Shown in pieces: positions 55,801 through 62,867 of a DNA stretch of 64,000 nt. Position 1 is the stretch's first letter. Each line of letters opens with the position of its first letter. The DNA is from Misgurnus anguillicaudatus (Eukaryota; Chordata; Actinopteri; Cypriniformes; Cobitidae). The notes beneath the pieces are model-generated. The model had not been told where the DNA came from and searched no databases. It saw only the letters and a program-made list of their open reading frames with translations. Made by a program: the position numbers and the translations under genes. The DNA lies in assembly GCF_027580225.2 (NCBI RefSeq), contig NC_073361.2:29354501-29418500 (forward strand), read 5' to 3'.

Positions 55801-58800
55801 AGACAGTTTGAACACAGAGAACAATGCGTTTATACATTTACTGCTGTCTTAAAGGTGAATAAATTAATGTTAGTTTGTAAAGACGTTTGGCTCAGATTTG
55901 AGGTTATTAAAATAAATAAAACATATACATACTAAAACAAGCTTTATTTTTATTTTTATTTTAAATGCAACATTAAATAAGAGTTTAATGTAAATTCTAT
56001 ACCGCTCAATATCACTTAGATATTGTCCTAAAATGTACTATTAAGGGTTACCTTATGAGTTTCTTCAAATAAGTCACATTTCTTGTATCGGTAAAGCATC
56101 ATGTTAGCAAGGTCAGGGGTTCGATTATCATTTACATTTATGCAAATAGCAGACGCTTTTATCTGAAGTGACTTACAAGGAATACATTTTTTATCAGTAT
56201 GTTTGTTACCTGGGTTGGAACCCATGATATTTTGCACTGTTAATGCAATGCACTACTACTGAGCTACACAGGGAGCACACACAATGATAAAGTTAAATTA
56301 AATTAGATTTTGTTCAGTAATTGTTTACGGCAACACTTTACAATAAGGTTGTGTTTGTTAACATTAGTTAAAGGATTACTCCACTTTCATAAAAAAATAA
56401 AAAGTTGATTCTCTTCAGTGGAAAATACTTTTTTTTTAAGGAAAACATTCCAGAATTTTTCTTCATATAGTGGACCTTAACAGTTTACAGTTCTAATGCA
56501 GCTTCAAAAACTATCCCAACCAAGGCATAAGGGTCTTAACTTTCGAAACAATTGTCATTTTCACAAAGTACTTTTAAACCACAACTTCTCGTCTTGCAGT
56601 AGCCATGTGACATGCCAAAGCGACCTTACGTATTGCGCAATCACGTTGAAGGTCACGCGTTACATATGTGTAAACCGACACTTGCGGACCATTTTAAACA
56701 ATAAACTGACTGTGCATTCACACCGCCACCGGCAAAAGCGTCAATAAAAGCTCTGGCTGCCCTGCCAACGACGCTAAAGAAAAGGTGTAGTGGACGGTCT
56801 GACGCTCGAATGCAATTCTCTGAACTCCTCTTAGGCGGAGATTTCCGCCTTCCGATTGGTTGTCGGCGAACATTTCCGCCTTCTGATTGGTTGCCGCCGA
56901 ACCGTGTCATATCTCATTACCATAAAGTTGAGCTGATTTCAACTCTCCTCGACGCTCACACTGTACATGACGCGCCACGCCGCTGCTTGCCAGAGCTCGA
57001 CGCCGGCTCTCATTGAAAATGAATGAATTCCGACCACTTTGCCGCTCTCGCCGGTGGCGGTATGAATGCACAGTAACACGAAGACATTAAGTAGTATCAT
57101 TCCACATACAACAACGTCTGAACGGTCCTCTTTCTTCACACTTGTAAACACTGGAGTGGTAGTTTGCGTATGAACTGCGTGATATTTGGACATGATTACA
57201 TAATACGTAAGGTCACGATGGCGCATCACACGGTTATGCTGAGTTTACACCAACCGCGTTTTGGGCGTCAAAATTGCGTTTGCATTTGACGCGCGTCAGA
57301 GGCAAACTCCGCTTCTTGTGGGAGGGGCAAGTGCTATGCGGTTGTCTGTTTGCAAGACGAATGTTTTCCGCCAAAATTCCGCCAAAGTTCAAATTTTTCA
57401 ACTCGGGCGTCAGCCGCAAATTCGCGTGAACCGCAAAATACACAAAAAGCACATTCGTGCGTACCGCGCACAACGCTCAATTCGCGCCTTTCGCGCGAGC
57501 TTCACGCGCGAAAGAGGCGGAAACGCGCCTTCCGCGCCGAACGCCTCTTCCGCGCCGCAGGAACTCCTGACACGCGTCAACGTGCCTTCACATTGACTTA
57601 ACATTGAAATCACTCGCGCTTCACGCCTCTACCGCAGTTGGTGTAAATGCAGCATTAGTGCAAGATGGGAAGTTATGGTTTAAAAGTACTTTTTTTGTAA
57701 AAATGACAATTGTTTCGCTTGATAAGACCCTAATGCCTCGGTTGTATTAATATAGTATTTGCATTAAATCTATATTCATTGAGTTGAATCGAGAACCGAA
57801 ATCGAAAACTGAATCGAAAATTGAATCGAAATCGAATCGATTTGATAGCTTTTGAATCGAAATTGAATCGATCTGGAACATCTGAATCGATACCCAGCCC
57901 TAGTTGGGATCGTTTAGAGCCCTTTGAAGCTGCATTGAAATTGTAAACTGTTAAGGTCCACTAAAGTCCACTATATGGAGAAAAATCCTGGAATGTTTTC
58001 CTTTTAAAAAATGTATTTCTTCTTGAACTAAGAAATACATAAATATCTTGGATGATATGGGGGTAAGCAATTTATCCGATTTTTTTATAAAAGTGTAATA
58101 ATTCTTTAGTTAACATGAACAATGAACAATACTTCAACAGCATTTATTAATCTTAGTTCATGTTCATTTATGAATATATTTTAAAATCAAAAGTTGTATC
58201 TGTTAACGTTAATGCACCATGAACTAACATGAATAATTTTATTGGCATTAACAAAGATTAATAAATGATGACAAATTATATTGCTTATTTTTAGTTCATG
58301 CATTTACTAAAGTTAACAAATACAACCTTATTGTAAAGTGTTACCAAACGTATCTAGCTAGCATTAGTCAGCCTCCATCGAAACTCCGCCCACAAAAAAC
58401 ATCATAATGTTTACAAACTGTAAAAGGCTCTATAAGCATCGGATGCAGTTTTATTTATAGACAGACTGTGTATAAATCATCGAAGAGGACATCGAGTAAT
58501 CCACGTCCATCACACCCGCTCCCAACTCTTAGTCGTTCAGAGACACGTTGTTTGGTTGTCCAAAACGCACGTGGATATGTTGATGAAGCGAGATGGAAAA
58601 AGTAACTAGATCCCGGTCAGACGGTTCAGTATGTGTGTTGACAGGAGGATAATGTTGTGACCAACATCGCTGGACTTAACCTGATGTGGGTCAGGGTACA
58701 AACACAGCCAGCAGACACTATAAATACTTGAGAGTGAATATAAAATGCCTATTCAATGCAATTAAATACGATTATAAGCCTCCTCATAAGGGCCTGAAAT

Positions 58801-60645
58801 TTAGCTTTGCAATATCAAAAGTTATCTAAATATACACATATCTGCCTGCCTGGCACTTTCTGTCCAGAAATATCAGTTGATGATGATATCCCATAATTTC
58901 TCCCTCTTGATTTGTTGCTTGTCTTGGCAAAAGTTCTCAGATCGTGTAGAGGAATATAAACTCGGTGTGTTTGTGTTTATAGCATTGACAATAAACAGTG
59001 GACCTCTGGAGAGAGCAATGTTTTGCCGACCCACCGCCAGTCCAAGCGGGTCAGCTGACAGAGTTGATCCTTTTTACATCTAAGTTTTGCCAAAAATCGG
59101 GAAAAATACCATTGTTTTACAATAAAGGAAAACAATCCATTTCATATCAGAATGTTATAGACATAGTTATAGTATAGATACCTCATTAGTGGTTGCTGCT
59201 TTGTGCCGCTATACACAAGTCGTCTACCACATTGGAATGGACCAAGGCAGTATGTAAACCTGCGTTGCCAAGTCTACTCTGTTCCTGCGGTATCTAATCA
59301 TTCTAATGCTGCGTACACACCAAACGCAAAGCATCACTTTCCTCACTCTAGATTATTTACAGTATTTAATGTCGTATCATGCAAATTTTTCGCTTGGGTT
59401 TAATATTTTCAACTTACGCGAATATGAGCCCAATTTACGTCATTCGCTTTGCCCTGCCCGAGATCGTGTCTTTTCGGATCTTTACATGACTTTGTATGTA
59501 ATTTACTCGCGCAAAACGCTGAATTCACGTTTGATGTGTACGCCCTATAAAGCGATTTTTTTCGCAGGTTAAATGTGCAATGTTTTTAATAAAAAAAAAG
59601 TATGATTATTTAGTTCATGAAAGTTTTGATATTTGGGATAAGGTCATCGGGCTAGATTTTGGATGAGTTTTTTCTGGTAACCCTGCAAGCTAAAGCGCGG
59701 AGTATAGTCAGTTTTTTTTAAGTGTACGTGAACGTACGTGCACGGTTGAATACTCATCGTCGCAAAATACAGTTTATTTGACTCGTACGTGTACACAGAT
59801 GTTCGACACATGCACATTGCGACGAAATGCAATGCATCTCCTGGGCTATATATAATACATTCTACTGTAGGCGCATGCGTGACCTACCCGACGTATGTAT
59901 GGGGGGGTTTCAAAAAGCAGGACGCGTGCACTCTTCTAATGAAGAAAACTGCGTCACGCGCACTGTACGCGAACCATCCCCTAAACGTAAAAATAGACCA
60001 TACTTCGCCCTTAAGCTAGTTCGTGTATATTCGAGAGGTAGCTGCGCATCTGATTACCAAAACGCATGTACGATTACCAAATGTTACGTGCTCGAAACAT
60101 TACAATTGCGAAACTAACACAACACACCAAGACGAACAAATGTTAGGTAACACTACATTAAAAGTTACTATAGTTTATAAACTATACTGCAATAAATAAA
60201 GAGTTTATAACCACATGCTGTGCAACGTTTTGGTATTCTGAAAAGCTGTGAGTAACGTCTGCAACAGGACTAATCCAAAATGGCGAACGAATAAGGCATC
60301 TATGTATTTATATCTATGGCCATAGAGACTTGAGATGAGTTATTTTGACCTGGGCCAGCAAAGAACGCCCTAGCAACCACTTAGCAACACCATGATATCC
60401 ACCCACAATCCCTATAGCATTGTGGCAGCAAGTATAGCATAAATCCCATTAAATTCAATTTGTTCTTGCTGTTGGTTCATGGCCTTGTTTCAAGCTTTGC
60501 TTTTGTTTGTTCTGCACGTCACAGCTCTGTGGCTCTTTCTCTTTTTTTTCTGCTTCTCTGGAAGCGTGTGGCTATGGATCACTGACATCGCTGGGCTTAA
60601 TTAGAGATGTGTGTAGAGTTTTACCATATGGCCCAGAGAACTGTG

Positions 60646-60688
<43 letters not shown>

Positions 60689-62867
60689 TTTGTGTACTGG
60701 GAGGGGTTGTTTAGTTAGTCATTGACAGAATAAGCAGCAAAAGTTGCTCTTTAGCCATTTATCACTCTCGTGAGCAGACTGACCTCTTGGAACTTCAATC
60801 GTGGAGCTTGGAACAGACAACAGCTTTATTGTACGGTCAACATGTTCCCAAGATATCACGTAAAACATGCGGTACATGTAGACTGACGACAACAAGCAGT
60901 TTTGCATTGTATTGACAAAGTTCAATCAACATTCATATTCATCACAAATAAATTAGGTCACTACGTGACTCATGCATGTAATAATGTTCTCAAGCGTGTT
61001 CCCAATTTAAATTTTGTTATTCTACAAATGTTTTAGGAAGTGAACTGGTTACTGGTCTGTTAAACTGGTTTGGCTGGTTGAGGGTGCTGCAGATCTGGAG
61101 GTAAACAAGTCTTACACCTCTGTGCTAGTACCACATCTAAACTTTGTTTTTTTTTTTGCTGTGAGGCAAAAGTGCTTCCCACTGAGCTGCACGTTGTACA
61201 TAATATTCACCTAAAAAACAAAAATCAAAGATCAAGTACCTGCCGATGCGCGACGATGGTTCTGGTCGTGACGGAGATTTGTCCAACGTTTTGAGATGTG
61301 GAGAAGCTCTGTTAGAGCGGCTGATGGGTATACAGTAGACTCTTTGAACCACCACTTCAACGGGTCCACTTTGAGACCCCGGGGACCCACAATCCTCTAC
61401 CGCGTCCAGCAGAGAGTCCCTAACTCCTCTACGGCCCAAGCAGGATAACTCTGAGACCTGAGGCTGGAAAAGCATTAACATTTATTTCTACTATTTTCAT
61501 CTTCGTGCATCACCACTGTTATACCTCGAATGCACTGTAAGTCACTTCGGATAAATGCGTCTGCCAAATGCACGAAGGTAAATGTGTTCGTCACCATTAC
61601 AAACTTATCAAGATTTTCTGACTCCGACAGCAAAATTGGTGGAGGACACCAAGTCGGTTTTAGTCGCTAGTTGTCATTCATACCAGAATCACAAAACCGT
61701 AATAGGTGGTGCACACCAAATGCAAATTCAATGATTTGCGCAAGTAGATTACGTACACAAGTCAATCCAAAAATGCAAATATACACGAACTCGCACAGAG
61801 CGATTACTGCAAGTTTTCACAGCAATCGTGCAGCCCCAATTGCCGTCATTACGTGCGAGTTTGTGTCTATTCGCGTCTTTGCATTGATTAATAGTGAAAA
61901 TGGTTGAATTCGCATTTGGTCTGTACGCCCCTTTATGCTGGGTACACACCAAACGCGTAGCATCGCGATTCTCGCTCTAGATTCAGTCCTTCTAAAAAAC
62001 TGAGTTTTTTTTTGTGATTGTTGCGGGCAAAAATCCTTGATCGTTTTCTTAAAAACATTACTTAACGTTTTCTTAAAAAATGTGATGGAATATGCGGGAT
62101 ATTTATGCGATGAAACTGCGTGAACTGTTTGCAGCTTTTGCAGCTTTTCATTGATGTTCACGTCGCGTAATTACGTCACTTCCTAACATTCCATGATAAC
62201 AGGGAACTTGACTGCACATGTGTGAAGTAAATGCAACATTTTTCAACTTTCTGCTAAGTTATATATGACTTTTTGCTACGAAAATGTGGGGATTATAAAA
62301 TCATGCAAGCCCCGCATATTTTGCGAGCAATTTATGTGGCGAAAGTGCAGTGTATTTAAAAAATGCGGCCCCTGTACAAATATATGGACTTTGGCTGATT
62401 ATGCATAGAATTACTCACTGTATTTTATCCAAATTTTTCCCTTGAGTTGAATATTTTCAACTTGTGGGGAGACGTGTTTGAGATAAACAGCGCGTGTTTT
62501 TGCGGCAATTTGCGTCATTTGCATCGCCCAGCATGAGTTTGTATGACTTTGTATGTAATCTACTTGTGCAAATTGTTGAATTCACGTTTGGTGTGTACGC
62601 CCCATTAGTCACAAAAAAAATGACTTTAGTTAGATTTCTATAGGAGAGCAGAGTTGACCAACCTGTTCAGAAGTGAATGATTTCTGGTTTGACACTTGAC
62701 TCGTCTCTGACCTCCATAGACACCTGGTTAACTCGGGCGGTCTGCATCTCTTCACAGAGACCACAGATTTTGGAGGGTCAGAATTATCGTTTTCTACGCA
62801 AACCTTCTGACTGAAATGTGTGTTGAGTATAATGGGATAGAGCTCTCCCTCGACAACAAGATTTTGC
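19933..62867 (-). CDS. spidr: spidr, scaffold protein involved in DNA repair (5' partial)
   Basis: Eleven phase-compatible minus-strand exons: 62663-62867, 61240-61463, 48828-48986, 38529-38616, 37687-37818, 33599-33805, 30233-30341, 25183-25276, 22667-22781, 20320-20370, 19933-20046. They join to about 499 residues ending in TGA; the mammalian protein is about 915, so the N-terminal half lies right of base 64000. Seen: a Ser-rich N part, a GYGMFGDV and GKVCVLQGLRVIQR region, MIDSLWPPLVAP, LCPETSLYSLCTLTG leading into a Cys cluster (CSHCGSC, then CLMCG) like a zinc ribbon, and a C-terminal domain ending GLEELTI. Known: SPIDR links BLM and RAD51 in homologous recombination in the nucleus. Assignment rests on position beside cebpd in the SPIDR-CEBPD-MCM4-UBE2V2 block plus remembered family features; a homology search was not possible. 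Introns are large (up to 12 kb) and repeat-filled. Confidence 0.85.
20320..20370 (-). CDS. spidr: spidr exon (51-nt microexon-like)
   Basis: 17 codons, phase 0 at both ends: LQQKTISSLLNSTMSAE. Acceptor TGTTTCAG, donor GTAAGT. Confidence 0.8.
20880..21970. repeat. Composite repeat in the spidr 20.4-22.7 kb intron
   Basis: Facing GTTTCCATC segments near 20898 and 21886 suggest an outer element. A CTTTCAAGGAC-type inner repeat (21085-21760) interrupts it. Exact ends are unclear. Confidence 0.4.
21972..22430. mobile_element. TTAA-flanked MITE (AGGTGACATAGAATG family)
   Basis: 459 bp. Left end AGGTGACATAGAATG, right end an imperfect inverse (CATTCTCTGTCTCCT), TTAA at 21968-21971 and 22431-22434. 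Confidence 0.75.
22667..22781 (-). CDS. spidr: spidr exon, second half of the Cys cluster
   Basis: 115 nt, EGFRCLMCGATMDEPTTKMQ to CTVKVK. Acceptor TGTTTAG, donor GTGAGA. CLMC completes a zinc-ribbon-like set with the previous exon. Confidence 0.85.
23120..23818. mobile_element. Long-inverted-repeat element, AGGATTA(G/C)TCC family
   Basis: Arms of roughly 300 bp face each other: TCATCCAAGATGTTTATGTC on the left, its inverse on the right. The same family is at 46610-48080 and 56372-58109. Ends here are eroded. Confidence 0.7.
24273..24929. mobile_element. TTAA-flanked foldback element
   Basis: 657 bp, nearly all of it two inverted arms of about 290 bp (AGGAAAACACCACAG end). TTAA copies at 24269-24272 and 24930-24933 are exact. 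It would form a long hairpin if transcribed. Confidence 0.85.
24960..25075 (-). repeat. tRNA-derived SINE fragment
   Basis: The minus strand reads GCAGAGCATTGCCTTAGCAG and CATGGGTTTGAAC, a diverged B box, with a TTTGGCAGATGCTTTT tail segment. Related fragments are at 41095-41165, 56152-56285 and 61515-61580. Confidence 0.55.
25183..25276 (-). CDS. spidr: spidr exon, first half of the Cys cluster
   Basis: 94 nt, GIITEVDESTAFSWPVCSHC through AQDK. Acceptor TTTACAG, donor GTAAGT after CA. Carries three Cys spaced C-x2-C-x2-C, then one more context codon set. Confidence 0.85.
25980..26477. mobile_element. hAT element inside the minisatellite
   Basis: 498 bp, ends CAGTGTTGGGG and CCCAACACTG, interior of repeated AAAGTAAC/GTTACTTT. 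Flanked by an exact GTTCCGAG (25972-25979, 26478-26485), eight bases duplicated from one satellite unit. Confidence 0.88.
27196..27465. mobile_element. Transposon fragment inside the minisatellite
   Basis: Non-satellite segment beginning near GGCTCCAGACTAACTTTTTT. It includes AGGGGCGCAACC and TGGTCGCACATGTGCGA. Left end only is clear; family not named. Confidence 0.55.
27750..27826. mobile_element. 77-bp hairpin MITE inside the minisatellite
   Basis: Inverted arms of about 25 bp (TGGCTAGATGGAATACAG and inverse, about three mismatches) around a CGCAAGATTTCACAAGATTT centre. Confidence 0.65.
28421..29530. repeat. Intron stretch with one dispersed repeat (29150-29310)
   Basis: 29150-29310 carries AAGGTCATGACAAAGATTCA, found diverged at 14400-14535, 15525-15625, 46000-46170 and 62940-63040. 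Nothing else recognisable; no exon seen. Confidence 0.45.
29537..29966. mobile_element. MITE, inverted copy of the 10705-11121 family
   Basis: About 430 bp, AGGGACATTTCACAAGACTT at the left and TATGTTCCCT at the right. The TTAA flanks have decayed. Confidence 0.75.
30233..30341 (-). CDS. spidr: spidr exon
   Basis: 109 nt, TLIQLEPEDPSFCIPRPIIL to SLYSLCTLT plus one Gly base. Acceptors at 30341 or 30344 (one extra Gln) are both possible. Donor GTTGGT. Confidence 0.8.
30850..33210. repeat. 163-bp satellite array in a spidr intron
   Basis: Fourteen units by the spacing of TATATTTATGTCTATG: 161-165 bp each, except one of 137 bp with a deletion and one enlarged by an insertion. The core includes GGTGTTTAACGCATACATG and GACTGACACATAATGAAAAA. 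A lone related fragment is at 60292-60325. Confidence 0.9.
32379..32572. mobile_element. 194-bp inverted-repeat element inside the satellite
   Basis: Ends GGAGTGGGAAACCCTGG and CCAGGGTTCCCCACTGC, long inverted arms, and a duplicated flank TTTAAAGCA (32370-32378, 32573-32581). Excising it restores a 164-bp unit. Confidence 0.85.
33599..33805 (-). CDS. spidr: spidr exon
   Basis: 207 nt, 69 codons: SSNAGESEMLLFVTDPSLQT to FRDAVKEQGM. Acceptor TTTTCCTCAG. The donor GTATAT at 33598 is chosen because it keeps phase 0; a GTATGG five bases earlier would not. Confidence 0.78.
33806..36150. other. AT-rich intron without recognised features
   Basis: Spidr intron. Short GAGAGACAGAGAGA tracts near 34645 and 34810. 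I found no exon and no bounded repeat. Confidence 0.5.
36155..37365. mobile_element. 1.2-kb inverted-repeat transposon
   Basis: Ends GGGCTCTCTTTTACACC on the left and TTAAAATAGGGCCCTA on the right are imperfect inverses. Subterminal GCGCA/TGCGC motifs are dense. No transposase frame; non-autonomous. Confidence 0.6.
37687..37818 (-). CDS. spidr: spidr exon
   Basis: 132 nt, 44 codons, phase 0 at both ends: GRVPPPSFCYRLSVQQGHMI to LQTLREIIQ. Acceptor TTTCAG, donor GTAAAA. Confidence 0.82.
37868..38183. mobile_element. TTAA-flanked MITE (AGGGACAGTTCAC family)
   Basis: 316 bp, long inverted arms (AAATGTCTTTGTTCTGATGA on the left, its inverse on the right), exact TTAA on both sides. A relative is at 45096-45394. 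Confidence 0.85.
38529..38616 (-). CDS. spidr: spidr exon
   Basis: 88 nt, CSSLFSMIDSLWPPLVAPKS to LLQSPS. Acceptor TTCGCAG, donor GTAAGT. Confidence 0.85.
39023..40570. mobile_element. 1.5-kb long-inverted-repeat element
   Basis: Arms of about 330 bp (ATGACTCACCCT...CAGTGGGTCAGTTAGAATGT and inverse). The right end AACTATCCCT plus TTAA is intact; the left tip is truncated. The middle holds a second inverted set around TCACGTGACTGCAGTGACGCG. Confidence 0.75.
40777..40842. repeat. (CA)n microsatellite
   Basis: About 33 uninterrupted CA dinucleotides. Confidence 0.95.
42163..42562. repeat. ~21-bp minisatellite rich in TCACGTGA, with inverted ends
   Basis: Units of 19-21 bp, core AGTTTCACGTGAGCACGCGAA. 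The block is bounded by GCCCCTAAAGG on the left and CCTTAGGGGC on the right, so the whole may be one transposon with tandem interior. Confidence 0.7.
42598..43002. mobile_element. MITE related to the 9527-9906 family
   Basis: The right end CACCT plus TTAA (43003-43006) and the GTGGCGGCTAACATATGCGT-like interior match 9527-9906. The left half matches 63200-63400 in inverse orientation. Confidence 0.6.
43039..43619. mobile_element. Inverted-repeat element (GGCTATGTCCACACG)
   Basis: About 580 bp, GGCTATGTCCACACGAAGC at the left and TCCGTGTGGACAGCCCC at the right are inverse. Not coding. Confidence 0.7.
44224..44628. mobile_element. hAT-like element (TAGGGCTGTCAC ends)
   Basis: 405 bp, perfect 12-bp inverted ends TAGGGCTGTCAC, interior of ATAATCGT repeats. 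The flanking 8 bp no longer match. Confidence 0.75.
45096..45394. mobile_element. MITE of the 37868-38183 family
   Basis: About 300 bp, GGGGATAGTTTACCC at the left and GGGTGAACTACCCC at the right. TTAA flanks decayed. Confidence 0.75.
46610..48080. mobile_element. TTAA-flanked long-inverted-repeat element, middle of the nest
   Basis: Ends AGGATTAGTC and GACTAATCCT, exact TTAA on both sides (46606-46609, 48081-48084). Arms of several hundred bp. About 873 bp once the inner insertion is removed. Confidence 0.88.
46748..47337. mobile_element. hAT element, innermost of the nest
   Basis: 590 bp, ends TAGTGATAGACCGATAT and ATATCGGTCGATCCCTA, exact 8-bp duplication GTTTTAAT (46740-46747, 47338-47345). 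CCGATAT motifs resemble 12448-14083. Confidence 0.9.
48828..48986 (-). CDS. spidr: spidr exon
   Basis: 159 nt, LCALVQDGYGMFGDVLLQYV to VIQRLTRDK, donor GTGAGT. Isolated by introns of 10 and 12 kb. Confidence 0.85.
49173..51990. repeat. 228-bp satellite array with 684-bp higher-order period
   Basis: About twelve head-to-tail units: starts at 49254, 49482, 49710, 49938, 50166, 50394, 50622, 50850, 51073, 51296, 51524, 51752. Spacing is 228 bp except two of 223. Each holds a 71-codon frame starting MGQCVWCKLGG on the plus strand. Every unit contains ACACACCAAACGCGAATT and AAGTCAATGCAAAGACGCGA, the terminal sequences of the transposons at 59308-59546, 61706-61931 and 61938-62603. The last unit is degraded. 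Confidence 0.92.
52049..52627. mobile_element. hAT-type element in satellite-derived DNA
   Basis: 579 bp, TAGGGCTGGGTATCGATTC and the inverse-like GCCCAGCACTA, 8-bp flanks GTCTTTGC/GTCTTTCC (one mismatch). CGATT motifs cluster at both ends. A partial copy is at 57735-57905. Confidence 0.82.
52740..54140. other. Intron without recognised features
   Basis: Part of the 12-kb spidr intron. No splice-bounded exon or bounded repeat found. Confidence 0.45.
54145..54497. mobile_element. MITE (AGGCGCTCTAAGCGA family)
   Basis: 353 bp, ends AGGCGCTCTAAGCGA and TCGCTTAGAGCACCT. Right TTAA intact, left reads TTAT. An internal 103-codon frame is spurious. Confidence 0.75.
54500..56150. other. Intron, no exon supported
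   Basis: Frames at 54960-55413 on minus are open but lack family motifs or convincing splice sites in phase with the flanking spidr exons. Confidence 0.4.
56152..56285 (-). repeat. tRNA-derived SINE
   Basis: The minus strand reads TGTGTAGCTCAGTAGTAGTG (A-box-like) and CATGGGTTCCAACCCAGG (B-box-like), then a GCAGACGC/TCACTTCAG tail. It has the form of a tRNA-derived SINE, not of a functional tRNA gene. Confidence 0.65.
56711..57076. mobile_element. Inverted-repeat element (TGTGCATTCACACCGCC)
   Basis: About 365 bp, TGTGCATTCACACCGCCACC and its near inverse at the right end. Interrupts the AATAAACTGA...AAGACATT core of its host. Confidence 0.75.
57237..57654. mobile_element. Harbinger-like element, TTA duplication
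   Basis: 418 bp, TGCTGAGTTTACACCAAC and inverse, TTA on both sides (57234-57236, 57655-57657). CGCG-rich interior; same family as 1562-2031. ORFs in it are spurious. Confidence 0.78.
57735..57905. mobile_element. Partial copy of the 52049-52627 hAT element
   Basis: The right end ATCGATACCCAGCCCTA is intact and matches 52049 onward in inverse. The left part is truncated. Confidence 0.7.
59308..59546. mobile_element. MITE (GTACACACCAAACGC ends)
   Basis: About 240 bp, GCGTACACACCAAACGC and TTGATGTGTACGCCC inverse. Founder-type relative of the 228-bp satellite. Confidence 0.7.
59688..60016. mobile_element. Inverted-repeat element (GCGCGGAGTATAGTC)
   Basis: About 330 bp, left AAAGCGCGGAGTATAGTC and right GACCATACTTCGCCCTT are imperfect inverses. 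Confidence 0.6.
60648..60686. repeat. (GA)n microsatellite
   Basis: About 19 GA dinucleotides. Confidence 0.9.
61240..61463 (-). CDS. spidr: spidr exon
   Basis: 224 nt, Ser/Arg-rich: ELSCLGRRGVRDSLLDAVED to SSRIGR. Donor GTACTT splits an Arg codon. Two acceptors (CAG before 61463 or before 61457) differ by six bases, both in frame. Confidence 0.82.
61706..61931. mobile_element. MITE related to the 228-bp satellite
   Basis: GCACACCAAATGCAAATTC at the left and GAATTCGCATTTGGTCTGTA at the right are inverse. Shares GATTTGCGCAAGTAGATTAC with the satellite. Confidence 0.65.
61938..62603. mobile_element. Larger transposon with the same ends
   Basis: GGTACACACCAAACGCGTAG at the left, GAATTCACGTTTGGTGTGTA at the right. 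Its interior 61963-62410 is duplicated at 63489-63955. Confidence 0.7.
62663..62867 (-). CDS. spidr: spidr exon (first in window)
   Basis: 205 nt, acceptor TTTATAG, donor GTTGGT. Encodes NLVVEGELYPIILNTHFSQK through KSFTSEQ. It opens with one base of a split codon, so a further exon must lie upstream. Confidence 0.8.

Larger units (their letters stand above)
56372..58109. mobile_element. Long-inverted-repeat element inside the 56331-58344 element
   Basis: Same family as 46610-48080: AGGATTACTCC start after TTAA, and CTTGGATGATATGGGGGTAA near the right end. It carries three further insertions. Confidence 0.75.
56331..58344. mobile_element. Outer element of a five-part nest
   Basis: CAACACTTTACAATAAGG at the left and CCTTATTGTAAAGTGTTA at the right are inverse. 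Only about 270 bp belong to this element; the rest is insertion. Confidence 0.75.

Noticed and set aside
56152..56285. tRNA gene
   Set aside because: A- and B-box-like motifs are present, but the cloverleaf is not intact and related fragments occur elsewhere; a SINE fits better.
57261..57596. Arg/Ala-rich 111-codon frame
   Set aside because: It is the CGCG-rich interior of the Harbinger-like element 57237-57654; openness follows from composition.
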